From Robertmurraya siralis (lineage in GTDB: Bacteria; Bacillota; Bacilli; Bacillales; Cytobacillaceae): a stretch of 64,000 nt of DNA. Position 1 is the stretch's first letter. Each line of letters opens with the position of its first letter. The translations under genes and the position numbers were made by a program. The notes under the pieces were generated by a model, which had not been told where the DNA came from, ran no database searches, and worked only from the letters and a program-made list of their open reading frames with translations. The stretch spans positions 62,001 to 126,000 of the forward strand of contig NZ_SWLZ01000010.1 of assembly GCF_005502275.1 (NCBI RefSeq), in the 5' to 3' direction. Positions 35,277 through 44,742 of this stretch are shown piece after piece.

Positions 35277-36638
35277 TCACCTCCAAGATGTTTCCGTTAA
35301 TGGTAGAGAAGCTTTCTTCTCTTCAGCTAATTCTTGCTCATTATTCAGATGAAAAATAACCTGTCTTATTTGATAGTTATCCACTTGATCGACTGTCCAA
35401 ACATTGCGGCCATGTACGATTTCATCACCTTTTTCTACAACATCGAGATTTTTCAACTGAATCCATCCGGCAATTGTATCAAGATCTTCGCTATCTTCAA
35501 ATTCCAAACCGAACTTTTCTTCAAGCTCAGAAAGGAGTACACGGCCATTGATGATATACTTATTCTCGCCAGCCGAACGAATATCTGCTACCTCATCTCC
35601 ATCAAATTCATCCCGTATTTCACCGACAAGCTCTTCCAAAACATCCTCAAGTGTTATAACACCAGCTGTTCCACCATATTCATCCATGACAACAGTCATA
35701 TGAACCTGGGCCTGTTGCATTTTTAAAAAGATGTCCTGAATACTTGTTGCCTCAACCACATGTGGTACATCAAGGATAAATTCTTCAAGCTTACTTTTTC
35801 TACCAGCAACGATATGACTCAACATTTTCTTAGCATTGACAATTCCAATAATCCGATCCTTATCGCCATTTTCAACAACTGGGTAACGTGTATAGTTATG
35901 TTCATCCAGAATTTTAATAATTTCTTCATAGCTCATATCTTTATCAATCGTAACAAGATCTGTTCTCGGTACCATAATATCTTTTGCAACACGCTCATCA
36001 AAAGAGAAAACATTTTCTATATAATTCAGCTCGGTCTGGTCAATTTCCCCACCCTGGAAGCTTTGAGCCATAATAATTTTAAGTTCTTCTTCCGAATAAG
36101 CCTGCTCATGTGCTGCTGCCGGAACACCAACCATGCGTAGGAGTACTCGAGATGTACCATTCAAAATTTGGATAAACGGATACATAATCTTTCCAAACCA
36201 ATATAGTGGACCCGCTAGAAGCAGCGTTGCTTTCTCAGAAAACTCAATCGCAAGTGTTTTTGGTGCCATTTCTCCTATTACGACGTGAAGATATGTGACT
36301 ACAGCCAGTGATACCCCATATGAAATGACTGAAGCAATTCCATCAGATACATTTAACCAATCAAACACAGGATACATCAATTGTTTCACAAAGGGCTTAC
36401 TAAAAGCACCAAGTCCTAATGCCGTAACCGTAATCCCCAGCTGACAGGCAGATAAATAATAATCAAGATCCGTAACAACCTTCTTTGCTACTACAGCTTT
36501 CTTGTTCCCTTCTGCTATCAATTGATCAATCCTTGACATTCGGATTTTCACAACGGCAAATTCAACAGCAACAAAGAATGCCGTCAACGCAAGTAAAATT
36601 ATCAATAAAAAAATGTTTGAAATCGTGTATATGTCCAA
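35277..36638 (-). CDS. CNNM/CorC-type transporter (DUF21-CBS-CorC_HlyC)
   Basis: The protein has 453 residues. It carries DUF21 with three or four membrane helices (YYLSACQLGITVTALGLGAF, VVIGEMAPKTLAIEFSEK), a CBS pair (IMVPRTDLVTIDKDMSYEEI to GTAGVITLEDVLEELVGEI) and a C-terminal CorC_HlyC domain (NKYIINGRVLLSELEEKFG, DSEDLDTIAGWI). It is about 60 percent similar by eye to the short paralog that follows it. TTG start with GAGAGGG. Its TGA overlaps the leader of the second gene (GGAGGTGA), so the two genes are translated from one transcript. Confidence 0.9.
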   Translation of the reverse strand: MDIYTISNIFLLIILLALTAFFVAVEFAVVKIRMSRIDQLIAEGNKKAVVAKKVVTDLDYYLSACQLGITVTALGLGAFSKPFVKQLMYPVFDWLNVSDGIASVISYGVSLAVVTYLHVVIGEMAPKTLAIEFSEKATLLLAGPLYWFGKIMYPFIQILNGTSRVLLRMVGVPAAAHEQAYSEEELKIIMAQSFQGGEIDQTELNYIENVFSFDERVAKDIMVPRTDLVTIDKDMSYEEIIKILDEHNYTRYPVVENGDKDRIIGIVNAKKMLSHIVAGRKSKLEEFILDVPHVVEATSIQDIFLKMQQAQVHMTVVMDEYGGTAGVITLEDVLEELVGEIRDEFDGDEVADIRSAGENKYIINGRVLLSELEEKFGLEFEDSEDLDTIAGWIQLKNLDVVEKGDEIVHGRNVWTVDQVDNYQIRQVIFHLNNEQELAEEKKASLPLTETSWR

Positions 36639-36644
36639 TTATTT

Positions 36645-36659
36645 CCCTCTCCCTGAGGG
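36645..36659 (-). promoter_or_regulatory. Hairpin over the ribosome site of the long CNNM gene
   Basis: CCCTC and GAGGG pair around a 5-nt loop, with GAGGG as the ribosome site ahead of the TTG start, exactly as in the paralog's leader. Confidence 0.5.
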
Positions 36660-36769
36660 ATTCACCTCCAAAAATAGTAAAACAGTCTCAATTGTTTTAT
36701 GGCATCAAATCATTACCTCTTGATGAAGATAAAAACAGAACGTTCCATCTAACTATATTAACGATGGTT

Positions 36770-37170
36770 CTAGCTTAGAAATAAAAGCAATGTTTGAATT
36801 AGAGACAAGCTCTCGCGAGAAATTTTCTCTTTAATTTCCCCACATTTTTTTTGATCTGTTTTTTCAAGATGAGTAAGAATGCCCGAAACTTCCTTTTCCA
36901 AATCCGTCATTTTCGATCTTAACTCTAATACATCAACCTCTTGTGAGCGAGTCTCAATAATTTCTTGCTTAATTTCCTCTAAAGATAACCCTTCTTTTTT
37001 TCGCTTTTCAATAAAATGAACTCGATCAATAGATGAGTGGTTATAATATCGATAATTAGAAGGAGAACGTTCCGCTTCCAATAATCCAAGATGTGTATAA
37101 TAATCAATTGTCCTCTTTGTAACATTTGTTCTTTCAGCTAATTCACCAATTTTTAATTTTTCAGCCCCAA
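36770..37170 (-). pseudogene. MerR-type regulator with a lost base near the start
   Basis: The minus strand has AGGAGG, then TTG at 37170. The frame is open only if one A is added to the A5 run at 37157-37161; then it reads MGLKKLKIGELAERTNVTKR and continues TIDYYTHLGLLEAERSPSNYRYYN, a MerR helix-turn-helix with wing, and a coiled-coil tail to the stop at 36770. As called, only a truncated frame from 37081, without the DNA-binding helix-turn-helix, is open. This may be a sequencing indel. The partner gene or signal is unknown. Confidence 0.7.
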
Positions 37171-37472
37171 AATAATTCCTCCTAAACTAAAACGTTATAG
37201 TTTTATTATATGAAATATAATCTTCATTAACAAGATTTTTCACTCTGATTCCATTTTTTGTTGTATTCCGTTACAGGAGCAGTATTTTTCAGATTGAAAT
37301 TGCGCCGAAAACCGCAGCATGCTTTTTTAGTTATTTAATTTTTAGGCTCTGTTATATATCGGTGTTGATTTTTGGCTCATTTTCTCTTTGATTCCATGCA
37401 ATGAGCCCAAAATCATTTTAACAACAATTCTATTTCACAAAGCCCATTTTTAAAAACAAGCGCAAGAAAAAT
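37171..37472. other. Intergenic region carrying a MITE-like element
   Basis: It carries copy 2 of the terminal-repeat element (separate entry). Nothing coding is recognised in the rest. Confidence 0.5.
37345..37444. repeat. Short terminal-inverted-repeat element, copy 2
   Basis: The left end is GGCTCTGTTATATATCGG and the right end, inverted, is GGCTTTGTGAAATAG. The inside phrase TCGGTGTTGATTTTTGGC also occurs in copy 1 at 15.2 kb and, diverged, at 45.7 kb. The element is about 100 bp and has no coding capacity. A possible short flanking repeat (ATTTTTA on both sides) is not decisive. Confidence 0.6.
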
Positions 37473-37494
37473 GATCCTTCATGATTGAAGGATC
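37473..37494 (-). terminator. Terminator of the DUF3231 gene
   Basis: GATCCTTCA (37473-37481) and TGAAGGATC (37486-37494) form a 9-bp stem with a 4-nt loop, followed on the minus strand by TTTTTC. Confidence 0.75.
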
Positions 37495-37533
37495 CACGCA
37501 TAATACCTCACAATATTACTTCTCACAAATCAG

Positions 37534-38561
37534 CTAATTATTATTGTTACGAATCAACATCTTTCTATTCGTTACAAGTGGAGGTTGTTCCATCCATTGC
37601 CTCTCGACGACAATATCAAATGTTTCTTTGGCGTAAAGCATTACCTCCGCAATGATTTTGCTATATTGGGCTGTAAGGTCTGTTCTCATTGTTACTGACA
37701 TTGCATGTGAGATTAAGCTAATATCTACTGAATTCAAAATATTAATCATTGAAAAAATGAGTTTGTCTGAGAACGGTGACAAAGTGGAATCTGTTACTTC
37801 CATACTTACTGTCACCGTTCCAAGAAGCTCTTCTTGCATCAGTAACTTATTGAAAAGTGAGATCTGTTTTTCACTAACATCTTTGCCTTTAAGAATATGT
37901 TTTTTTAAATTTTTGTCTTTTACTACTTGAGCAAATCCAAGCATGATTAGGACGGAAAAGTAATTACGTTCGATATTAAAGAAAATTTCAGATAGTTCTA
38001 TTGCATTTAGAGGGCGTTTATCTCCAATAATCCCCGAAAGAAAGGACTCCTTTTTCACAAACTCAATTTCTTTCGGATAGTTCATTTTAGGTGGACGATC
38101 ATAAATACCTTTTGACAGCATCATCTTAACCGCTCTCCCAAACAGTTCAGTCGAAGTATGTATACATTCGGTAAAAAAATCAAGGACATCGAGACGCACG
38201 TTGTTTGAAGCAGTAAAACTAAAATTAATCATTCCTAACCGATTCATCATATAAACATAGCTTAAGGCAAATAGTCATGAAATAATGGAGGTGCAGCCAA
38301 ATTTAAATCTCCCTCTGAAAAAGCGGAAGGTACAGGGAAATTTTCTGCAAGGAAGATTTCTTTTATTTTTTCTAATCGAGTTTGTGAAATTTGCAGTGAT
38401 TCTTTTACGAGTGGAATGATTTCTTTATCTTGTAGGTGATGCAAAAAATATGTAAGAAAACAAGAACTCATGCTTTCTTGAAAATAAACGCCCCAGAGAC
38501 CACCAATCTCCGTACAAGATAACTCAATATTTGCTTGTTTTTTTTCCGAGTTCAAGTACAA
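37534..38561 (-). pseudogene. DUF3231 protein split by a single-base frameshift
   Basis: The first part (from 38561) reads MYLNSEKKQANIELSCTEIG to PPLFHDYLP and stops at 38262. The second part continues from 38250 (MNRLGMINFSFTASNN to NNNN). One extra T at the T3 run opposite 38269-38271 gives the uninterrupted joint FHDYFALSYVYMMNRLGMIN, as in DUF3231 proteins. The fold is a paired four-helix layout. The family is abundant in spore-forming bacilli and has no known function. The change may be an indel error. Confidence 0.8.
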
Positions 38562-38755
38562 CCCTCCTAAATATTTTTTAGGTTAGTATTACATAAAAGT
38601 TGAAGAATAATTCTCCACCAAAAAAAGATTTCCTAAAAAACCGTTTCGTTCAATCATAATCCCCTCCCACCGCTTCATAACCAAATCCTTTAAAAAGGAT
38701 AAATCTGAGACTAAAAGCAGATACTACCTTCATAAAAAATTATTGGAGGAACAGC
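38562..38755. other. Divergent promoter region
   Basis: The region separates the DUF3231 gene from the duplicated membrane protein. No clear regulatory palindrome is visible. Confidence 0.3.
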
Positions 38756-40002
38756 ATGGAAAATTTCCAAAATACAAACAAGTCAAGGCGCTATAAGGCT
38801 TATGTAAGTATTTTTGGAACAACACAGATTCATTTAAGGAACCCTTGGACTATAGCCATGTGGTCATTGCATTCCCTGGATTTGGACACTTTCTCTTAAA
38901 TAAGTATTTTAGAGCTTTTTCTTTATTTATATGGGAAATCTATATCAACCAGGCAACAAGGCTAAATCAAGCCATGGTTTATTCATTCACAGGTAACTTT
39001 GATGCAGCAAAAGAAGTATTGGATTTAAAAATGGTTCTAATGTATATACCTGTGTATCTTTTTGCAATCTGGGACAGTTACCGCACCACTGTGGATTTGA
39101 ATAATATTTATACCCTTGCCAAAAGAGAGGATGCTCGGTTTAATTCATTTTCAATAGGAGCCTTTGAAATTAACTATCTGGATAAAAGGAATCCTATAAT
39201 GGCGCTCCTTTGGTCAATGACTATTCCCAGCGTGGGTCAACTTTACGCACACAGAATTATCCTTGCTGGTTTTACACTTATTTGGACTGCTGTTTTTATG
39301 TATTACTCGCATTTCCTCGAAGCACTTATTTACTTACTAAATGGAAATCTTGATAAGTCAAATGCGGTTCTCGATGCTCAATGGCTTTTATATTTACCTT
39401 CTTTCTATTTTTTTACGATTTTTGATTCTTATGTAAGCACTGTCGAAAACAATAAATTATTTGAATATGAGCAAAGGAAATATTTAAGAAGTCATTATCA
39501 AAAATATAGATTTAGTTTACAGAAAGGAAGCAGGGTGAATAACGTGCTCATTTTTGCCACTTTTGAACATTCAACCTATCTTGAGCTGGCAATGACAGAA
39601 TTGGAGGAATACGGAATCACAAACATTTTAGCTGTTCCTTTAAACAATAGAACAGAGGAGCGCAGGATATTTGACAGCATTCATCATTCTGATGGAGTTT
39701 CTCTCATCTCAAAAGGAATGATACTGGCTTTTCTCTTTTCAACAGTAGGCGCCAGCAAAGGGTTTGAACTCGAATGGGGACCCATTATTTGGGGGCTAAT
39801 CGGAGCAGGAAGCGGATTCTTGATAGGTTTCATCATTGATTTGTTTATGAAAAAAATTTCTCAACGGAAACAGTTTTTATTAAAACGGAAAAATTCAGAA
39901 GTTGTTCTCATTGTTGAATGCGACCACCTTCAGAAAGAACGTGTAGAAAGCACTCTCTGGAAGCAATTCGCCCTCGGAGTAGCAGAGTTAAACCAAATTT
40001 AA
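38756..40002 (+). pseudogene. Membrane protein with an internal tandem duplication, single-base frameshift
   Basis: An ATG at 38756 with TTGGAGGA upstream opens MENFQNTNKSRRYKAYVSIF and TQIHLRNPWTIAMWS. The reading frame then shifts by one base (a lost base near 38867) into AFPGFGHFLLNKYFRAFSLF and continues to 40002. The protein has two copies of one unit (PGxGHxxLxKYFRAFSLFIWE ... VLD ... IPVYLFAIWDSYRTTVDLNN and PSVGQLYAHRIILAGFTLIW ... DSYVSTVENN). A C-terminal domain with a glycine-rich helix pair follows. Function unknown. Confidence 0.75.
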
Positions 40003-40055
40003 ATACCATCCACCAGTAACTATTCAAAGGTGAAAGTGACATAGCGATTATTGTA

Positions 40056-40217
40056 TTGCTGACAGTGAATCTAGTCCTAATGGTTGAAATTTTTAAAAAT
40101 GATCTCTCTCTGCTAACAAGTGCCCTTCTTTTTACCAGAAATTTTGTTTTTAAGCTTGTGACAGATAATATTACCATGGCACTCTCTTCTGGGGAAACTG
40201 TTACAATGGAAGATTAA
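40056..40217 (+). CDS. Possible small membrane peptide downstream of the duplicated membrane protein
   Basis: An open frame reads LLTVNLVLMVEIFKNDLSLL, then TSALLFTRNFVFKLVTDNIT and MALSSGETVTMED. Its natural composition, including an initial hydrophobic helix, suggests a real short protein. Its start is not clear: the in-frame TTG at 40056 is poor, and a GTG at 40036 in a nearby frame follows AAAGGTG. A frameshift at its start is possible. Confidence 0.3.
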   Translation: MLTVNLVLMVEIFKNDLSLLTSALLFTRNFVFKLVTDNITMALSSGETVTMED

Positions 40218-40323
40218 GCACTTTCAAATGACATAATTTCATAACATCATATATCAAGGTTCCCCTAATATTAGGTTAAAACAAAATAAAAATTGCTCAT
40301 TTTCAGTTTCTTTTCAGCAAACT

Positions 40324-41136
40324 TCAATTTGCTTTAAAATTAACCTTGGAGCGACTTTTCCCGTACGGGATACAAAGCGGTGTCCCTACAATAGGATCAA
40401 CTGTAACCACACACTGCATATCAAAAACTTGTTGAACAAGTTTAGCATTCACAATATCATTTGGTTTTCCCTGTGCAATAATCTGTTGATTACGTATCGC
40501 CACCAGGTTATGCGCATAGCGACAAGCCAAGTTAATATCATGTAATACCATCACGATCGTTCTTTTCTCTTTCTCATTCAAGTCGTACAAAAGATCGAGA
40601 ATATCAATTTGATGCGCCATATCTAAATAAGTTGTTGGTTCATCCAGCAATATAATATCAGTGTTTTGTGCCAATGTCATGGCAATCCATGCCCTTTGTC
40701 TTTGTCCCCCTGATAACTCGTCAATGGCCTTATCCTTAAATTCGATTAAAGAAGTTGAAGCAAGAGCATTCATTACATGCCATTCATCTTCTTTTGTCCA
40801 TTGCTTCACCCAATTTTGATATGGATACCTCCCTTGTTTCACTAACTGCAAAACGGAAAGTCCTTCTGGAGAATCTGGTGCCTGTGGCAGAATTGATAAT
40901 TTTTTAGCCACTTCCTTTGTAGGTAACTTTGCAATGTTTTTACCGTCAAGCAATACCATTCCTTCTTCAGGCTTCAAAAGACGGGCAATGGAACGCAGGA
41001 GCGTAGATTTCCCACACCCATTGCCACCAATAAATATTGTAATTTCACCTTTCGGAATCGTTAAGTTTAACTCTTTAATAATAATTGTATCACCGTATGA
41101 AAGAGTAAGCTTTTCCGTCTGCAAAATACTTGTCAT
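40324..41136 (-). CDS. yusV: Siderophore ABC transporter ATP-binding protein (YusV-like)
   Basis: The product has about 270 residues with Walker A GGNGCGKSTLLRS, Q-loop LPQAP, ABC signature LSGGQRQRAWIAM, Walker B DIILLDEPTTYLDMAHQ and switch VLHD. FecE/FhuC-type ATPase that drives ferric-siderophore import with the two permeases upstream. I start at the ATG at 41136 (GGAGG 8 nt upstream); the ATG at 41139 is also possible. It overlaps the end of the second permease gene region by 19 bp of leader. Called yusV by its resemblance to the B. subtilis shared ATPase. Confidence 0.85.
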   Translation of the reverse strand: MTSILQTEKLTLSYGDTIIIKELNLTIPKGEITIFIGGNGCGKSTLLRSIARLLKPEEGMVLLDGKNIAKLPTKEVAKKLSILPQAPDSPEGLSVLQLVKQGRYPYQNWVKQWTKEDEWHVMNALASTSLIEFKDKAIDELSGGQRQRAWIAMTLAQNTDIILLDEPTTYLDMAHQIDILDLLYDLNEKEKRTIVMVLHDINLACRYAHNLVAIRNQQIIAQGKPNDIVNAKLVQQVFDMQCVVTVDPIVGTPLCIPYGKSRSKVNFKAN

Positions 41137-41154
41137 CATTACTTCCTCCAGCAA

Positions 41155-42213
41155 TTAACTATTTTTTGTTTTCATTAGAAGGTATATAAAATAGGGAGCA
41201 CCTAAAGTGGCCGTAAATACACCTGCTGGTACGACAGATGGTAAAAATAATGTTCTACCCATTAAATCCGCTAACATTACGAGAATAGCACCTACTAAAG
41301 CTGCAACAGGTAATAATGAACCGAACGAAGAACCGACAAGCTTTCGGGCAATATGAGGTGCCATAAGTCCCACAAATCCAATTCCTCCAGCAAAAGCAAC
41401 TGCAGTTCCTACTAAACCCGTACTAATAAGGAGAAGTATAAAACGTTGGCGCTGAACCCGACTTCCAACCCCTGTTGCAATATCTTCACCAAGTGATTGA
41501 ACATTAACATTGCGTGCCGAAATAAATGCTATCATCAACAATACAATTGTCACTGGCAGAAGCACACGAACGTCTGACCAAGTTACACTATTTACACTAC
41601 CAGTAATCCAAATATTCGCCTGGCTTGCCATATAGACTGGACCTAAAACCATAAATATTGTTGTACCAGCTTGCATCAGAGCGGAAACACCTATTCCGAT
41701 AAGTATAAGTCGTACAGGGGTTACTCCATCCTTCCATGATAAAAAATAGACAAAAATGGCCACTAACAAAGCTCCTATAAATGCTGCAACGGGCAACCAT
41801 TTTATACTAACCATTAACGAATAATTTTCATCACTAAAAAGCCATAAAAAAATCATTACTGACATGCCCGCTCCCGCAGTTATTCCAATTGTATCTGGAG
41901 CAGCTAAATGATTGCGGATTATTCCTTGGAGAATTCCTCCCGCTACCGCTAATCCCATTCCAACCAACATTGAAGCAAATATTCGTGGTAATCGAAACTG
42001 ATAGATTACGAGTTGTTCCAGCTCTGTTCCGCTCCCCCAAAACAGGAGATTAACCACTGTTAACGGGTGGATTCTAAGGTCACCCAAACTAGCGCTTACA
42101 ATGAAAATGCCGAAAGTGAAAATAATTAGAATGACTAACTTTACTATCGTGTTTTTGTCTAATAGTAGGGACACCTGATCCTTACCTAAGCGAACACTTT
42201 GATATCCCTTCAT
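41155..42213 (-). CDS. yfhA: FecCD-family siderophore permease (YfhA-like)
   Basis: The protein has 352 residues with about ten membrane helices. FecCD landmarks are present: QFRLPRIFASMLVGMGLAVAGGILQGIIRNHLAAPD, GGIGFVGLMAPHIARKLVGS and LPSVVPAGVFTATLGAPYF. It overlaps the preceding permease gene by 4 nt (ATGA), which indicates translational coupling. It forms the second half of the permease heterodimer. It matches the YfhA type. Confidence 0.88.
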   Translation of the reverse strand: MKGYQSVRLGKDQVSLLLDKNTIVKLVILIIFTFGIFIVSASLGDLRIHPLTVVNLLFWGSGTELEQLVIYQFRLPRIFASMLVGMGLAVAGGILQGIIRNHLAAPDTIGITAGAGMSVMIFLWLFSDENYSLMVSIKWLPVAAFIGALLVAIFVYFLSWKDGVTPVRLILIGIGVSALMQAGTTIFMVLGPVYMASQANIWITGSVNSVTWSDVRVLLPVTIVLLMIAFISARNVNVQSLGEDIATGVGSRVQRQRFILLLISTGLVGTAVAFAGGIGFVGLMAPHIARKLVGSSFGSLLPVAALVGAILVMLADLMGRTLFLPSVVPAGVFTATLGAPYFIYLLMKTKNS

Positions 42214-43226
42214 CCCTTGTTAAACCCCTTTCTTGCAATATAAATAAAATACGGAGTGCCAAAAAGAGCAGTCATCACTCCTACAGGAATTTCTTGAGGC
42301 ATTACAATATATCTAGCACCTATATCAGCAGCTAATAAGAGCACTCCTCCTAATAGGCCTGCAAAAGGGATTAACCAACGATGATCGTTACCTATTAAAC
42401 GTCGAGCAATGTGCGGAATAACGATTCCAATAAATCCAATTGGCCCTGCAATAGCGACGGATCCACCCGCAAGTAATATCACTATCATCCCTACCGTTAG
42501 CTTTAACAATCCAACTTTTAATCCCAGCCCTTTAGCTATATCATCACCCATAGCAACGACATTCATCATTGGAGCCACGACAAGCGCCATTGTCCAGCCG
42601 ACCAATAAATAAGGGAAGACAGATGTTAAATATTCAAGCTTTCTCCCTTGAATAGATCCGGAAAGCCAAAACAACACTTCATCAAGTGCAGCTTCATTTG
42701 TTACCAAAATCCCTTGAGTAAAAGAAGAAAACAACGCTGTAACTGCAGCTCCAGCAAGAGTTATTTTCATTGGGGTTAATCCTTTTCTACCAACTCCGCC
42801 TACAAAATAAACCACTATTGCTGCAATAGCTGCACCTAAAAAAGCCACCCAAGTAAAGATGTTAAGGCTTGAAACTTCAAAAAAAGAGAGAACAAAAACT
42901 ACTGCAAAGCTAGCTCCTGCATTTATTCCTAATATTCCAGGAGATGCTAAAGGATTTTTAGTCAGAGTTTGCATATAAACTCCTGCTATTGCAAGAGAAG
43001 CACCTACACAAGCTGCAATTAATGCTCTTGGCAAACGAACCGATTGAATGATTAAATGCTCATTCCTTCCATCAAATGATGTAAAGGCTTCGTAAGCCAA
43101 TTGAATCGATGTATCTGTATAACCTAAAATAATACTCATCCCAATAAATAAAGCGAGAAAAACGATTGCCACTGCAACTTTACCTAAATTCTTCCATTCA
43201 AATATCCCATTCATTTGACTGTCCAT
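42210..43226 (-). CDS. yfiZ: FecCD-family siderophore permease (YfiZ-like)
   Basis: The protein has 338 residues with about ten membrane helices. The FecCD core shows SVRLPRALIAACVGASLAIAGVYMQTLTKNPLASPG, IAGPIGFIGIVIPHIARRLIGN and MPQEIPVGVMTALFGTPYF. It starts the minus-strand permease-permease-ATPase operon opposite the binding-protein gene. The start at 43226 (MDSQMN) or a second ATG at 43214 (AGGATGG upstream) are both possible. The Fur sites in the upstream region control it. Confidence 0.88.
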   Translation of the reverse strand: MDSQMNGIFEWKNLGKVAVAIVFLALFIGMSIILGYTDTSIQLAYEAFTSFDGRNEHLIIQSVRLPRALIAACVGASLAIAGVYMQTLTKNPLASPGILGINAGASFAVVFVLSFFEVSSLNIFTWVAFLGAAIAAIVVYFVGGVGRKGLTPMKITLAGAAVTALFSSFTQGILVTNEAALDEVLFWLSGSIQGRKLEYLTSVFPYLLVGWTMALVVAPMMNVVAMGDDIAKGLGLKVGLLKLTVGMIVILLAGGSVAIAGPIGFIGIVIPHIARRLIGNDHRWLIPFAGLLGGVLLLAADIGARYIVMPQEIPVGVMTALFGTPYFIYIARKGFNKG

Positions 43227-43274
43227 CCTAATTATTTATATTGCTAGTTTAGAAGATATTAAAAACTCAGTCAA

Positions 43275-43365
43275 TGATAATGATAATTATTTTCAATGTA
43301 TTATTGACTGCAATTCTTCCTTCAAGTAGAATAAAAACAGCCATACTAATTGATAATGATTATCA
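43275..43365. promoter_or_regulatory. Two Fur boxes and promoter in the divergent siderophore region
   Basis: TGATAATGATTATCA (43351-43365) is a perfect 7-1-7 Fur box; TGATAATGATAATTA with TTTTCA (43275-43295) is a second, extended one. A plus-strand promoter TTGACT (43304-43309) with 17-bp spacer and TAGAAT (43327-43332) lies between, so iron-loaded Fur would repress both directions. Confidence 0.85.
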
Positions 43366-43397
43366 AATTCATTTATTTTGCACCGGGAGGGAAAGAA

Positions 43398-44378
43398 TTG
43401 AAAAGGAAATTCAGGTTATTAGTACCGATTTTTACCATTCTATCACTTTTTTTATTAGCAGGTTGTGGAAATACCAACGAAGAAGCTGCAAATAAACCTG
43501 AAGAAGCAACGAAAACAAAAGATACTAGTTATTCAGTAAAACACGCCATGGAAACAACAGAAATACCGGCAACACCAGAACGCGTTGTTATTTTAACAAA
43601 TGAAGGTACGGAAGCATTATTGGCACTTGGAGTTAAGCCAGTGGGAGCCGTGATGTCATGGGGGCAGGATCCTTGGTACGAACACATCAGTGCCGATATG
43701 GAAGGCGTTGAGGTTGTTGGAGATGAAAACGAAGTAAATATTGAAAAAATCGCCAAACTAAAGCCTGATTTAATTATCGGCAATAAAATTCGCCAAGAAG
43801 CAATTTATGAGCAATTAAAAGCTATTGCACCAACTGTTTTTTCAGAAGATTTAGCAGGTGATTGGAAAATAAACTTTGAATTATATGCAAAGGCACTAAA
43901 TTTAGATAAAAAAGGAGAAGAAATATTGGCTCAGTATGATCATAAAGTTGAAAAATTAAAAACTGCGCTTGGTGATAAGGTAAATCAAGAAGTTTCGGTT
44001 ATACGTTTTAGTTCTCGTCCAACTCGTATTTACTACACGGATTCTTTCTCAGGTGTGATCTTTGAGCAAATTGGCTTTAAACGAGCAGCCCATCAAGCAA
44101 AATTATTTACTGAAAACAATAAAATGGGGAACTTTGCCGTAGAGGTAGATAAAGAATTAATCCCTGAAATGGATGCAGATGTTCTATTCTACTTCACTTA
44201 TGCAGATTCCGTTGCGGTCGAAGAAGAATGGACAAACGATCCGTTATGGAAAAACCTAGAAGTTGTCAAGAAAGGAAATGCCCATAAAGTAAGTGACATT
44301 ATCTGGAACACAGCTGGCGGTGTACTAGCAGCCAATATCATGTTGGATGACATTGAATATATTTTCTCAACACAATAA
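43398..44378 (+). CDS. yfiY: Ferric-siderophore-binding lipoprotein (YfiY-like)
   Basis: The product has about 326 residues starting TTG at 43398, with GGGAGGGAAAG upstream. The signal ends in the lipobox LLAGC. The mature part is a TroA-fold helical-backbone binding protein: ATPERVVILTNEGTEALLAL, MSWGQDPWYEHI, KLKPDLIIGNK, IAPTVFSE, FTYADSVAVEEEWTNDPLW and WNTAGGVLAANIMLDD. It closely resembles YfiY, which binds hydroxamate siderophores of the schizokinen type (family knowledge). It is divergent from the permease and ATPase genes. Confidence 0.9.
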   Translation: MKRKFRLLVPIFTILSLFLLAGCGNTNEEAANKPEEATKTKDTSYSVKHAMETTEIPATPERVVILTNEGTEALLALGVKPVGAVMSWGQDPWYEHISADMEGVEVVGDENEVNIEKIAKLKPDLIIGNKIRQEAIYEQLKAIAPTVFSEDLAGDWKINFELYAKALNLDKKGEEILAQYDHKVEKLKTALGDKVNQEVSVIRFSSRPTRIYYTDSFSGVIFEQIGFKRAAHQAKLFTENNKMGNFAVEVDKELIPEMDADVLFYFTYADSVAVEEEWTNDPLWKNLEVVKKGNAHKVSDIIWNTAGGVLAANIMLDDIEYIFSTQ

Positions 44379-44479
44379 CAACCAATGTAAGAAAAGCGCA
44401 CGCACCTTCGGAACAATGAAAGTTCGAATTGTTCCTGCGACGTTAAATTAAAGCCTTTTTCCTTAGTGCTTATCGCTAT

Positions 44480-44516
44480 CCAAAAAAGCCGGGTCAAACC
44501 CCCCGGTCTTTTTTGG
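44480..44516 (+). terminator. Terminator of the binding-lipoprotein gene
   Basis: CCAAAAAAGCCGGG (44480-44493) and CCCGGTCTTTTTTGG (44502-44516) form a stem with a T-run. It lies about 100 bp after the stop codon. Confidence 0.8.
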
Positions 44517-44742
44517 TTCGTAATATCCCGAAATTTGTACGTTCGTAATGGGATCTTTTATAATACTGAAAGTGCATCTAAACAACTACTCCTACAGATA
44601 ATCGAAGGGAATGACTCCTACGAACTTTGATTCTTACCAGCCAAACGACATGGTTCTTGAACAATATTCCTCACAAAATAAAAAAGTCGTTTTCCGGTCC
44701 TATTGGTGAAAGTTTTTGCAGCAATGAGCAATAACATATTTC
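44517..44742. other. Convergent intergenic region
   Basis: Nothing beyond a run of AT-rich sequence is seen between the terminator and the MerR gene. Confidence 0.3.

Noticed and set aside
39908-40177. An 89-codon minus-strand frame
   Set aside because: It lies antisense to the membrane-protein gene, has no ribosome site, and is a shadow of the real frame.
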